This document shows positions 8,147 through 16,169 of a stretch of DNA of 64,000 nucleotides, one piece after another. Positions within the stretch are counted from its first letter, which is position 1. Every line of letters starts with the position of its first letter. A program made the translations under genes and the position numbers. Source of the DNA: Paenibacillus sp. URB8-2. Its GTDB lineage: Bacteria > Bacillota > Bacilli > Paenibacillales > Paenibacillaceae. The stretch is taken from NCBI RefSeq assembly GCF_013393385.1, contig NZ_AP023239.1, positions 558,001-622,000 of the forward strand, given 5' to 3'. A model generated the notes under the pieces. That model ran no database searches and was not told the DNA's origin. It was given only the letters and a program-made list of their open reading frames with translations.

Positions 8147-8755
8147 ATGGCTATCAGCAAGCCTAAGTTAGGCTTAATCACAATAGCAGTTATTATAATT
8201 GCTTCGGTAAGTTTCTTTACATTGACCTACGGTTCTCCAAAGACATCTGCAAGTATTCCTAAAATTTCAATAAATGCTTCTTATGTGAAGTTTGAAACGG
8301 TCAGTGAATTGGATTCCAGCGCGGAACTAATTATAGTGGGAACGCCTACGCAAGATTTTGATGAACGTAAACATGTTGTTACAACTTTTGATGATGGCAC
8401 TTTACAAGACTTTTATACAATAACTGATGTAAAAGTCGATCAAGTAATTAAAGCGCCAAAAGATTCTTCATTGGCTAATGGTGACTCCTTAAGCATCATT
8501 GAACCGATCTCCTATATTGAAGATGGAGCTGGCAAGAAAAAGATAAGCTTCGAGGATTACACTGAATTGAAGCAAAGTGAAAAAAATATCATTTTCCTAA
8601 AAAAGAATACCCAAGGTCAATATAGTATTATTAATATGGATCTCGGGAAGTTTAGCCTTAATTCTTCAGCTAAATCATTCAGCGCTTCGTCAGAAGAACA
8701 AATTGTTAAAGACGGTTTCCGGAAACAAGTGTTAGAAAAATACAAAGTGAATTAA
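8147..8755 (+). CDS. Membrane-anchored hypothetical protein
   Basis: About 202 residues. The ATG at 8147 follows GGGAAGGGG. An N-terminal hydrophobic segment (LGLITIAVIIIASVSFFTLTY) gives a membrane anchor or signal; the rest is a polar extracytoplasmic domain containing a VGTPTQDF/ITDVKVDQVIK region. I do not recognise the family. It starts 35 bp after the metalloprotease stop and probably formed an operon with it, so it could be an accessory or inhibitor protein of that protease; this is inferred from position. A strong bidirectional terminator follows. Confidence 0.65.
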   Translation: MAISKPKLGLITIAVIIIASVSFFTLTYGSPKTSASIPKISINASYVKFETVSELDSSAELIIVGTPTQDFDERKHVVTTFDDGTLQDFYTITDVKVDQVIKAPKDSSLANGDSLSIIEPISYIEDGAGKKKISFEDYTELKQSEKNIIFLKKNTQGQYSIINMDLGKFSLNSSAKSFSASSEEQIVKDGFRKQVLEKYKVN

Positions 8756-8762
8756 ACATAAT

Positions 8763-8800
8763 AAAACCGTGTTCTTGATTTTTCAGAAGAACACGGTTTT
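8763..8800. terminator. Bidirectional terminator
   Basis: AAAACCGTGTTCTT and AAGAACACGGTTTT form a perfect 14-bp stem between the convergent genes at 8147 and 8804; both sides carry A/T tracts. Confidence 0.85.
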
Positions 8801-8803
8801 ATT

Positions 8804-9271
8804 TTATTTTGAAGTTTCTGCATCTACTAACATTTTGTTGATAGAATCTGTAAGCTCAACTGGTATACTGTAACCCGTTTCAGTATCTCCTTTATTCATA
8901 TACATAGCATTAGATGTCTTAGCAGTAGTATCTATCCATAAATAATACGAACTTTCAACACCATCCTTTTGAAATGTAACTTCATAAGTAGGAGATCCTA
9001 CATTAAGTGTACCTGGTATCTTTTTTGACTCCTTAATTGCCTGAGTAAAGGTTTCAATGTTGGAAGAATCCTCAATAGTAGCCGCTATGTCTCTTTCTGT
9101 TGAAGGCTCGTATTCCTGTAGCGTCTTGCCTTCCTGTTTTTTAACATATGAGAATATGACTTTTTCCTGTAAGGATTCAGTTTGAAAAGAAGTACTTGCT
9201 TGGTCAGTATTTGAACTACAGGCAGTTAATAATAAAGCAGCACTTAACAGTGCAATAACTTTTTTCCACAT
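8804..9271 (-). CDS. Putative lipoprotein of unknown function
   Basis: A 155-residue protein with a typical lipoprotein signal: MWKKVIALLSAALLLTAC, lipobox LTAC with Cys18. The mature part has no motif I recognise; an SSYYLWID segment and a C-terminal helix are visible. It stands alone between two terminator/AT-rich regions. About 160 bp upstream (9272-9432) hold no further gene. Confidence 0.65.
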   Translation of the reverse strand: MWKKVIALLSAALLLTACSSNTDQASTSFQTESLQEKVIFSYVKKQEGKTLQEYEPSTERDIAATIEDSSNIETFTQAIKESKKIPGTLNVGSPTYEVTFQKDGVESSYYLWIDTTAKTSNAMYMNKGDTETGYSIPVELTDSINKMLVDAETSK

Positions 9272-9432
9272 TATTTGAAATCACTCCCTTTTTAAACGAT
9301 AATCTTCAGTATAATTACTAAACGAAATTATTATGGAAAAGTTTCGATGATTTAGAAAAAATAAAGCATATATACAAAATGAATTAAAAAATTACACATA
9401 ATACACAGTCGATTGATGACTTCCATTGGGTT

Positions 9433-9825
9433 CTAGTTCACGCGATTTATAAATCGGGGCAACCTCCCCGCCCTCCTCTGCCTTCCGATTTCCGCAATCG
9501 CGTCGACAACCTTTCCGATCACCAAACTAAGCAGCCCGATGCCGAAAATGTATAGAAAAATCGTAAATATTTTGCCGATGACGGTCTTTGCAAAAAAGTC
9601 CCCGTATCCGACCGTTGCCATAGTCGTTATCACCCAGTTGAACGAATTGAACCAGCTGCCGAACGTATCGGGTTCCAGCAGGAAGGCGACCGTTGCGCAG
9701 AACGCGACAAACAAGAGAATACTGAGAAAGTCCGTTCTTTTCCTGACGTTGGTTATCATAGTAGACAGCCTTAACAAAAAGTGAATGGCAGTCACCCTCC
9801 CCGGACGTTTCGAAAAGGTCCGCAA
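9433..9825 (-). CDS. Two-TM potassium channel (pore domain only)
   Basis: About 130 residues with two membrane helices (LSILLFVAFCATVAFLL and IFTIFLYIFGIGLLSLVIG) around a pore loop carrying the K+ selectivity filter TVGYGDF. It lacks the cytoplasmic RCK domain of full-size KtrA/YugO-type channels, ending in a short basic tail. The start is uncertain: the longest frame begins with TTG at 9825, a GTG at about 9795 abuts GGGGAGG, and an ATG lies at about 9759. A DUF350 fragment lies just upstream on the same strand. DUF350 and ion-channel genes are frequent neighbours in Bacillales, so this is probably the tail of a broken cluster. Confidence 0.75.
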   Translation of the reverse strand: MRTFSKRPGRVTAIHFLLRLSTMITNVRKRTDFLSILLFVAFCATVAFLLEPDTFGSWFNSFNWVITTMATVGYGDFFAKTVIGKIFTIFLYIFGIGLLSLVIGKVVDAIAEIGRQRRAGRLPRFINRVN

Positions 9826-9877
9826 AGCCGCCCGCCGATTGACGGCTTTAAGGACAGCCCTGCGGGCCTTCTATTGG

Positions 9878-10179
9878 CTAAATAATCAGACTGCTGACCG
9901 TAAACGCGGTTCCGATAAAAACAAAGCACAGCAGCGTTTCCACCGCGACATTGCCCTGCTTCAGTTGGTTGGAGATTTTAAAGCTGATCGTGACCAGCTC
10001 GAAAATCCAGTACGTCGCCACCAGACAGACATAGCCGACAGCGAACCAGAGCACCATAAATCAGATCGAGGAATTCGTATAGGCCGCCACACCGAGAATA
10101 ATCGCGGTCGCCAGAAATTTCCCGTCAAGCGCCAGACCTACGGCAACATTGCCGTTCTTCAGCTCCTCCCCCAAAAGGG
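9878..10179 (-). pseudogene. DUF350 (YjfL-like) membrane protein, truncated and frameshifted
   Basis: Minus-strand translation gives ELKNGNVAVGLALDGKF, then ATAIILGVAAYTNSSI followed by a TGA, and after a 1-nt shift MVLWFAVGYVCLVATYW, KISNQLKQGNVAVETLL and a last membrane helix ending at TAG (9878). The duplicated LKxGNVAV motif is typical of DUF350. The 5' end is cut off by the left end of IS1182 copy 2. Non-functional. Confidence 0.75.
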
Positions 10180-10301
10180 AGAGCACTGAAAAACGAATCC
10201 AAATTTAGGTAAAAGGGTTGGCGAATCTTCGTCAGCCTTTTTGATGCTTTGGCACAGCGGAAAAGGTACTTCTCCGTTAAACTGGAGATGAGGTGAATGA
10301 C

Positions 10302-11268
10302 ATGCTGGAACTTCACAAACAACAAACGTTGTCCTTTCATAGTGAACTTTATCGGCTGATCCCCCCGGATCATCAGCTTATCCGTATCCACCAACTGATT
10401 GATTTTTCATTTATCCTGCCTTTTGTTCAAGAACAGTATGACTTGTACTAGGGCCGCCGGGCCAAAGATCCGGAAATGCTGTTTCGTTCACTATTTTTCC
10501 AAAATTGTACAACCTGTCAGACGAGCGAGTCATTGAGGAAGCCAAAGTCAATCTGGCATACAAGTGGTTTATTGGACTAAATCCCGAAGACCCATTGCCC
10601 GACCCGTCTCTGCTCTGTCTGTTTCGCATTCACAAGATTGGTGCTGGTGAAGTGGAGACGCTACTGGCCGAGGTTGTGAAACAGTGTGTGGCTCAAGGAT
10701 TAGTGAAATCCTCGGCTCTGCTCATCGACGCCACGCATACCCACTCGAAGCATGTAGCCTCCAAACCGCTGCAAGTCTTGAAACAGGCCGCTCACCGCTT
10801 GCAGCGGGCGGTGAAAAAGCATACAGCAAACTGCTCAAAAACCTCCCGTCCATGCCGGTATTCGAGGGAGAATTCCGGGTGCAAGAGAAGCAGGCGCTCC
10901 GTTATCTGGATGAACTGGGCCAAGCGGTGGAAAGGCTGGTGCCGGATGCAGAAGGGAAACTTGGGCAGCGCCTGGAAGAAAGCCGCAAGATTGTGGAGGA
11001 TGAACGGCTACTGGCCTGGAAAGGGGTGCAGTCAGCGATTGACCCGGACGCACGATTGGGCTGGAAGAGCGCGAAGGAATCCTTTTTCGGCTACAAGGAA
11101 AGTGTGGTGATGACCGAAGACGACTTGGTTACGTCGATGAAAGTGGAGCCAGGGAACGCAAGTGATTGTCCCGCGTTTGAAGGGCTGCGAATCCAGGCCA
11201 TCTTGACGACCATTGCTGTAAATGCGAAGCGGATGGTGAAGCTGGCGAGTGTGCAAACCACGGGATGA
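10302..11268 (+). pseudogene. IS1182-family transposase, disrupted and internally deleted
   Basis: It reads like copy 1 from MLELHKQQ, with the shared TAG stop at 10449, a frameshift near 10505 and another near 10818. The joined end CPAFEGL-RIQAILTTIAVNAK shows an in-frame loss of 175 codons that removes part of the catalytic core and the Cys-rich segment. It cannot encode an active transposase. Confidence 0.85.
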
Positions 11269-11314
11269 GGGGGGGTTCTCCCTCATCCAGAGTGAAAAAA
11301 GAAGCGAAAAGCCC

Positions 11315-11362
11315 AAAAAAGTCGCGGTTGGTTGCTGTTCGCAACCAAAACCGCGACTTTTT
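11315..11362 (+). terminator. Hairpin/terminator at right end of IS1182 copy 2
   Basis: Same GTCGCGGTTGGTTGC hairpin as in copy 1 but with two extra A in the right arm. It separates the IS from the convergent alcohol dehydrogenase gene. Confidence 0.6.
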
Positions 11363-11405
11363 CAGTGCTCTACCATTAAGCGGGCTAACCCTCCTTATTT
11401 ACGAA

Positions 11406-12446
11406 TTACAATGTGGTTACGTCAATAACGAACCGGTAACGCACATCGCTGCGGAGGACACGCTGATACGCTTCGTCTACCTGGTCCGCGCGGATTACCT
11501 CGATTTTGGGGGCAATGCCGTGCTCCGCGGAGAAATCGAGCATTTCTTGCGTTTCCCGGATTCCGCCAACGAGTGAACCTGCGATGCTGCGGCGGCCCAT
11601 GATCAGGGAAAATACCTGGTACTTATCCGGTTCGGCCGGCGCACCGACATTGACAAGCGTTCCATCGATGCGAAGCAGCGATAAATAGGCATCAACGTCA
11701 AGATTGGCTGACACGGTATTTAGGATGAGGTCGAATTGACTGGCCAATGTTTTGAATGTAGCGGGATCGCTGGTTGCAAAATAATGATCGGCGCCAAAGC
11801 TCAGGGCTTCCTCTTTTTTACCGATAGATCGGCTCAAGACGGTGACTTCAGCACCCATCGCATGCGCATATTGAATGGCGAGGTGACCAAGACCCCCCAC
11901 GCCCACAATGGCAACCTTCTTACCCGGGCCGGCGTTCCAGTGCTTCAAAGGAGAGTATGTCGTAATGCCCGCGCACAGCAGAGGGCTTGCCACATTCAGC
12001 TCCAGACTGTCCGGGATACGGACAACGAATCTTTCGGTTACCACTATTTGTTGGCTGTATCCGCCGTATGTCGGATTGCCGTCATAGTCCAGGGAGTTAT
12101 AGGTGGCGACAAAGCCTTTCGTACAATATTGCTCCTCACCCTTAAGGCAGTATTCGCATTCCCCGCAGGAGTCAACAAAGCAGCCAACGCCAACGCGATC
12201 GCCAACCGCAAATTTGGTAACTTCTGTTCCTACGGCCGCCACAACACCGGCGATTTCGTGACCGGGAACCATGGGGAAAATTCCGCCGCCCCATTCATCG
12301 AATGCGCTGTGGATGTCGGAGTGGCAAATCCCGCTAAACTGAATATCGATCAGGACGTCATGAGGCCGTAAGGCTCTCCGCTCAATCGTGGTTTTTTCGA
12401 ATGGCGCTTTGGCGCTGGAAACACTTAAAACTCGAGTTTGGCACAT
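11406..12446 (-). CDS. Zinc-dependent NAD(P) alcohol dehydrogenase (YahK/CAD-like)
   Basis: A 346-residue medium-chain dehydrogenase. The catalytic-zinc motif is GICHSDIH and [12 protein letters not shown]; the structural zinc cysteines are [15 protein letters not shown]; the Rossmann motif is [12 protein letters not shown]. It reduces aldehydes or oxidises alcohols in the cytoplasm, most like the NADPH-dependent cinnamyl-alcohol-type reductases. On the minus strand a promoter TTGCAT-16-TATAAT (12541-12514) precedes it, and the TetR palindrome lies 20 bp upstream of the -35. It is thus probably part of the TetR regulon, a detoxification role shared with the neighbouring reductases. Confidence 0.9.
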   Translation of the reverse strand: MCQTRVLSVSSAKAPFEKTTIERRALRPHDVLIDIQFSGICHSDIHSAFDEWGGGIFPMVPGHEIAGVVAAVGTEVTKFAVGDRVGVGCFVDSCGECEYCLKGEEQYCTKGFVATYNSLDYDGNPTYGGYSQQIVVTERFVVRIPDSLELNVASPLLCAGITTYSPLKHWNAGPGKKVAIVGVGGLGHLAIQYAHAMGAEVTVLSRSIGKKEEALSFGADHYFATSDPATFKTLASQFDLILNTVSANLDVDAYLSLLRIDGTLVNVGAPAEPDKYQVFSLIMGRRSIAGSLVGGIRETQEMLDFSAEHGIAPKIEVIRADQVDEAYQRVLRSDVRYRFVIDVTTL

Positions 12447-12513
12447 GTTTGTTCTCTACTCCTTTTCTTGTGAAGATATAAAACATTGATGCTTTAATGC
12501 ACATCTGTCTAGT

Positions 12514-12541
12514 ATTATAAACTGATTCATACGGCATGCAA
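12514..12541 (-). promoter_or_regulatory. SigA-type promoter of alcohol dehydrogenase
   Basis: On the minus strand TTGCAT (12541-12536), a 16-bp spacer and TATAAT (12519-12514), 68 bp from the ATG. Confidence 0.5.
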
Positions 12542-12560
12542 TTGTTAAATCAGCCGTATT

Positions 12561-12576
12561 TGTTCATTAATGAACA
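12561..12576. promoter_or_regulatory. TetR operator 1
   Basis: Perfect palindrome TGTTCATTAATGAACA, directly after the tetR stop codon and upstream of the alcohol dehydrogenase promoter. It matches a second site on the other side of tetR. Confidence 0.7.
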
Positions 12577-12578
12577 GA

Positions 12579-13124
12579 TCATACATTTCTTTCTAATAAA
12601 GCCCCCAGTTGTCTGGCCAAAACATCCTGCGGGAACGGCTTTTCATTCATGAACCACCATTCCACCACCCCCACGTAAGCAGACGCAACAAACCTGACGA
12701 TAAGCTCTTCATTTATTCCGTGATTTTTTCCTCCGGTCACGTCCACTTCTTTCCGGAATTCTTCGATTAGAAAGTTAAGGAACCGATTGCGGAAATAAGG
12801 AGCCCCTTTACTCGCCAGCATCAGCGAAAAGAAGGAATAATGGCTTTCGAAGTATTCGCAGAAGATTAGCGTCGCCTCGATAAAATCCAATTGACATGCC
12901 GATTCGCACAGCTTCCGCAGCTCGTCGATATGTTCTTCAATCAGCTTATCCAGCAGATCGAATTTATCCAGGTAATGAAGATAGATGGTTCCGCGGCTCA
13001 CGTTTGCTCTGTCGGAGAGATCCTGTATCGTAATGTCATCAAAATTCTTTTCCGACATCAATTCAATTACAGCTTTTTTTAACGCTTCCTGCGTTTTGAG
13101 TATTCTTCGATCCACTTTGGACAT
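12579..13124 (-). CDS. TetR/AcrR-family transcriptional repressor
   Basis: A 181-residue protein with the N-terminal TetR helix-turn-helix (residues ~8-55: ALKKAVIELMSEKNFDDITIQDLSDRANVSRGTIYLHYLDKFDLLD) and a C-terminal ligand domain with a conserved AYVGVVEWWF helix. It is divergent from the carboxymuconolactone-decarboxylase-like gene. The same TGTTCA-N4-TGAACA palindrome occurs before its start and after its stop, which implies autoregulation and control of both flanking genes. The inducer is unknown; an aldehyde or quinone would suit the target genes. Confidence 0.88.
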   Translation of the reverse strand: MSKVDRRILKTQEALKKAVIELMSEKNFDDITIQDLSDRANVSRGTIYLHYLDKFDLLDKLIEEHIDELRKLCESACQLDFIEATLIFCEYFESHYSFFSLMLASKGAPYFRNRFLNFLIEEFRKEVDVTGGKNHGINEELIVRFVASAYVGVVEWWFMNEKPFPQDVLARQLGALLERNV

Positions 13125-13173
13125 TGAGGGTCACCATGCTTTCTTAAAAAATAATTTACACCTATAGAGTATC

Positions 13174-13189
13174 TGTTCAGTAATGAACA
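13174..13189. promoter_or_regulatory. TetR operator 2
   Basis: TGTTCAGTAATGAACA, same half-sites as operator 1 with a different central base. It lies in the divergent tetR / 13307 promoter region, 20 bp upstream of the plus-strand -35 box. Confidence 0.7.
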
Positions 13190-13208
13190 AATTGCGCTCA
13201 ATTAACAA

Positions 13209-13236
13209 TTGAAGTTGTTCTATATCCTCTTATAAT
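13209..13236 (+). promoter_or_regulatory. SigA-type promoter for the 13307 operon
   Basis: TTGAAG (13209-13214), a 16-bp spacer and a perfect TATAAT (13231-13236), 70 bp before the start codon. Confidence 0.6.
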
Positions 13237-13306
13237 TATAGACGGATGTATATTAATGTATCAATAATCAATATTTCCTGACAACGAATGAAAGAGGGAA
13301 TCTTAC

Positions 13307-13636
13307 ATGTCCAATGAAAAAGAGCTTACAGGTGCACAAAAAGTGATTGGAGATTTTGCCCCGAAACTCGTGGAGCTTACCGACAATATTCTGTTTGGCG
13401 ATGTATGGGAACGCAAGGAGCTTGCTCCGCGCGACCGCAGCTTGATTACCGTAGCCAGCCTGATTGCTGGCGGGAACACGGAACAACTGGGATTTCATTT
13501 GAACAAAGCGAAAGAGAACGGACTGTCGGAAGAAGAGCTTAAAGAAGTTATCATTCATCTTGCTTTTTACGCGGGTTGGCCGAAAGCGATGTCTGCCATT
13601 ATGGTAGCCAAAGAATTGTTCTCAAAAGTGAAGTAG
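13307..13636 (+). CDS. Carboxymuconolactone decarboxylase (CMD/AhpD-like) family protein
   Basis: A 109-residue single-domain protein with the family signature (FGDVWERKELAPRDRSLITVASLIA ... EQLGFHLNKAKENGLSEEELKEVIIHLAFYAGWPKA). It lacks the CxxC of AhpD-type peroxidases. Such small proteins accompany aldo/keto reductases and act in quinone or aromatic detoxification, but the exact reaction is unknown. An aldo/keto reductase gene follows after 12 bp, so they form an operon; the start has GAAAGAGGG upstream. Confidence 0.85.
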   Translation: MSNEKELTGAQKVIGDFAPKLVELTDNILFGDVWERKELAPRDRSLITVASLIAGGNTEQLGFHLNKAKENGLSEEELKEVIIHLAFYAGWPKAMSAIMVAKELFSKVK

Positions 13637-13648
13637 GGAGGTTCATTC

Positions 13649-14632
13649 ATGAAATACCGCACAGTAGGAAAAACAGGGATTCAGGTCTCGAATTTATGCT
13701 TCGGTACGATGTCTTTTGGCGGCAACGCGGATGAAAAAACGTCCAAAGCCATGTTCAAGCGCTGCCGTGAAGCGGGGATCAACTTTTTTGATACAGCAAA
13801 TGTTTATAGCGGGGGGCGTTCTGAAGAAATCCTGGGAAAGTGTATTGCGGATTGCCGGGACGAAATTGTACTGAGCACCAAAGTGTTCTATCCCATGGGA
13901 AAAGATATTAATGCAGGGGGGCTCTCCCGCCGCCACATCATGCTCGAAGTTGAAAATAGCCTGCGGCGTTTGAAAACGGATCGCATCGATTTTTACTTTG
14001 TGCATATGTTCGATGAGAAAACTCCGATGGAAGAAACGCTCCGTGCGCTTGACGACCTTCAGGCTCAGGGCAAAATTCTCTATCCGGCAGTAAGCAACTG
14101 GGCGGCTTGGCAGATTGCCAAGGCACTGGGGATTTCCGCAAAAGAGCAGCTTGCCCGTTTTGAATTAATCCAGCCGATGTTTAACCTGGTTAAGCGCCAG
14201 GCCGAGGTTGAAATTTTGCCGCTCGCTGCTTCCGAACAAATTGGAGTCATTTCCTATAGCCCGCTCGGAGCCGGGCTTCTTACGGGCAAATATGGAGTGA
14301 ACAAACGGCCGGAGCAGGGGCGGCTCGTTGAAGAGAAGAGATATACGGATCGATACGCGGATGAAATGAATTTTGCCGTAGCCGACCGGTTTAATGCCTA
14401 TGCCACAGATCGTGGCGTGAAGCCCTCGACGCTGGCCGTCGCCTGGGCAATGTCGCATCCTGTGATAACGGCGCCGATTATCGGGGCAAGAAACCTGGAG
14501 CAGCTTGAGGATTCGCTCGCCGCGGCCGCTGTGGACATGACTCCGGAGTGGCGGGACGAAATCTCGTCGCTTTCGGTTACTCCTGCACCCGCGACGGACC
14601 GCGGCGAAACGCTGCTGCCGATATGGACATAA
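13649..14632 (+). CDS. Aldo/keto reductase
   Basis: A 327-residue (alpha/beta)8 NADPH-dependent reductase. The catalytic tetrad is visible: Asp and Tyr in FFDTANVYSGG, Lys in VLSTKVFY and His in FYFVHMFDE; the cofactor loop is PIIGARNLEQLEDSL. Ribosome site GGGAGG. It belongs to the TetR-flanked detoxification cluster and runs into the MFS gene. The substrate is probably an aldehyde or ketone. Confidence 0.9.
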   Translation: MKYRTVGKTGIQVSNLCFGTMSFGGNADEKTSKAMFKRCREAGINFFDTANVYSGGRSEEILGKCIADCRDEIVLSTKVFYPMGKDINAGGLSRRHIMLEVENSLRRLKTDRIDFYFVHMFDEKTPMEETLRALDDLQAQGKILYPAVSNWAAWQIAKALGISAKEQLARFELIQPMFNLVKRQAEVEILPLAASEQIGVISYSPLGAGLLTGKYGVNKRPEQGRLVEEKRYTDRYADEMNFAVADRFNAYATDRGVKPSTLAVAWAMSHPVITAPIIGARNLEQLEDSLAAAAVDMTPEWRDEISSLSVTPAPATDRGETLLPIWT

Positions 14633-14655
14633 CTCCAACAGCGGGCGAACACAAT

Positions 14656-15828
14656 ATGAACAACACCTGGAAAATTTACTTGCTGGCCTTCATTACCTTC
14701 ATGACTGCTACATCGGAGTTTATCATTGCAGGCATTTTGGATAAAGTAGCGGCCTCTGCCCATATTTCGGTATCGTCGGCAGGACAGCTAATCACGGTAT
14801 TCGCGATTGCCAATGCAATCGGCACGCCTGTTGTAATGATGGCGATGGCGAAAATGGATCGGCGTAAGCTACTAATGCTTTCTCTGGGTGTCATTGTGCT
14901 CGGCAGCGTGTTGACAGTCGTCCTTCCCGGCTTCGGATTTCTCATCTTCTCTCGCGTTCTGCTTGCTATAGGAAGCGGGGTTTTTGCCACCATCGCCAAG
15001 ACGCTCGCGTCAAAGCTGGCGCCGCCCGAACGCCGGGCCGGGGCGATTGCCACCGTTATAACGGGGGCCAGTGCAGCCCTCATTGCCGGCGTCCCCATTG
15101 GCCGTGTTGTGGCCGCAGCTTACGATTGGAGGGTCATCTTCTGGGGGATCGGTATTCTCAGCCTTCTGGCCATCTTCACTGTGGCTCGAATGATTCCGGC
15201 CACAAATGGCGAGGAAGCCGTCCCTCTGGGCAAGCAGCTCGCTCTTTTGAAGAATCCAAAAATCTTAATTGGCCTTGGTGTAATATTCTTCTGGCAATTA
15301 GGGTATGCGGTACTCTTTTCATATATCGCTCCCTTCCTGCTAACCGTCCCACGGATGAGCGAACGGGAAGTGAGCGCTGCTCTATTTGCCTTCGGCATCG
15401 CTACGTTGATAGGCTCCAAGTTCGGCGGATTTCTGACGGACCGGATCGGTATCCCCCGGACGCTTGTGGGTGGCATGGTTGTCCATGTCATCGCTCTTGT
15501 GCTGCTGTCCACAATCGCCGGATCAGCCACTGTTGCCATTCCACTATTGATGCTGTGGGCTTTCTCGGCATGGTCGTCCGGCCCGGGTATGCAGTATAAC
15601 CTGGTCTTGCTCGCTCCGGAAGCCTCAGGAATCATGCTCAGCCTGTACGGTTCCATCTTACAGCTCAGCATAGCCGCAGCCGCCGGAATCGGGGGAATTG
15701 CCGTGAGAAGCGCATCGATGCCGGCGGTCAGCTGGACCGGGGCTGCATCCGTTGCGGTTGCTCTATGTATTGCGGCCGTCTCATTTGGCCTTGCCCGTTC
15801 GTCCCACAATAGTATAGCGATGAAGTGA
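14656..15828 (+). CDS. MFS transporter (drug/metabolite exporter, 12 TM)
   Basis: About 390 residues with 12 predicted membrane helices. The start WKIYLLAFITFMTATSEFIIAGILDKVA is typical of the AraJ/YdhP-like DHA1 group, and the motif-A-like loop reads AMAKMDRRKLL. The ATG at 14656 was chosen because it aligns with the usual N-terminus; an ATG at 14623 overlapping the aldo/keto reductase end is possible. Both starts have weak ribosome sites, so translation may be coupled to the upstream gene. Probably exports the toxic compound or its product. Confidence 0.85.
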   Translation: MNNTWKIYLLAFITFMTATSEFIIAGILDKVAASAHISVSSAGQLITVFAIANAIGTPVVMMAMAKMDRRKLLMLSLGVIVLGSVLTVVLPGFGFLIFSRVLLAIGSGVFATIAKTLASKLAPPERRAGAIATVITGASAALIAGVPIGRVVAAAYDWRVIFWGIGILSLLAIFTVARMIPATNGEEAVPLGKQLALLKNPKILIGLGVIFFWQLGYAVLFSYIAPFLLTVPRMSEREVSAALFAFGIATLIGSKFGGFLTDRIGIPRTLVGGMVVHVIALVLLSTIAGSATVAIPLLMLWAFSAWSSGPGMQYNLVLLAPEASGIMLSLYGSILQLSIAAAAGIGGIAVRSASMPAVSWTGAASVAVALCIAAVSFGLARSSHNSIAMK

Positions 15829-15936
15829 CGGGGGATTCTCCCGTGCTGTAAAAAATGCTGGAAGAAGCAGCCGAACGCAGAGTGCTGCCGTACTGAATCA
15901 TCAATAATAAGATAGCTTTTCACCTGCCGGTATATG

Positions 15937-15979
15937 AAACTGCCCTCAATTCATCATCTTATGAGGCAGTTTTTTTATT
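15937..15979 (+). terminator. Terminator after MFS gene
   Basis: AAACTGCCCTC pairs with GAGGCAGTTT, followed by a run of T. It ends the 13307-15828 unit. Confidence 0.75.
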
Positions 15980-16169
15980 TTTCCTTCAAGTGCTTGATGT
16001 CCGCTCTGATGCCGGACCATACTACGATCGGCAGTGTAGTAGGAGTGAGAGGATTAGGCAAAAATTTGAGACGAATGGGATAGCGGCCCTTTTTCAATTA
16101 TTGGATAATAAGGGTATGCCCTGCCTTGGCGGAATGAGGCCTATACCAAACAAAGGAGTTGTGCCACTT

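Larger units (their letters stand above)
10180..11371 (+). mobile_element. IS1182-type insertion sequence, copy 2 (internally deleted)
   Basis: Same terminal repeats and orientation as copy 1; 1192 bp. Relative to copy 1 it lacks 525 bp (copy 1 positions 5174-5698) with TGC at both deletion borders. It keeps the TAG and both frameshifts of copy 1 but has CAA where copy 1 has the extra TAA stop. It truncates the DUF350 gene on its left; the alcohol dehydrogenase gene ends 35 bp to its right. Confidence 0.8.

Noticed and set aside
5881..10179. Composite transposon formed by the two IS1182 copies
   Set aside because: Both transposases are broken, no target duplication was found at the outer ends and the cargo has no coherent function; kept only as a possibility.
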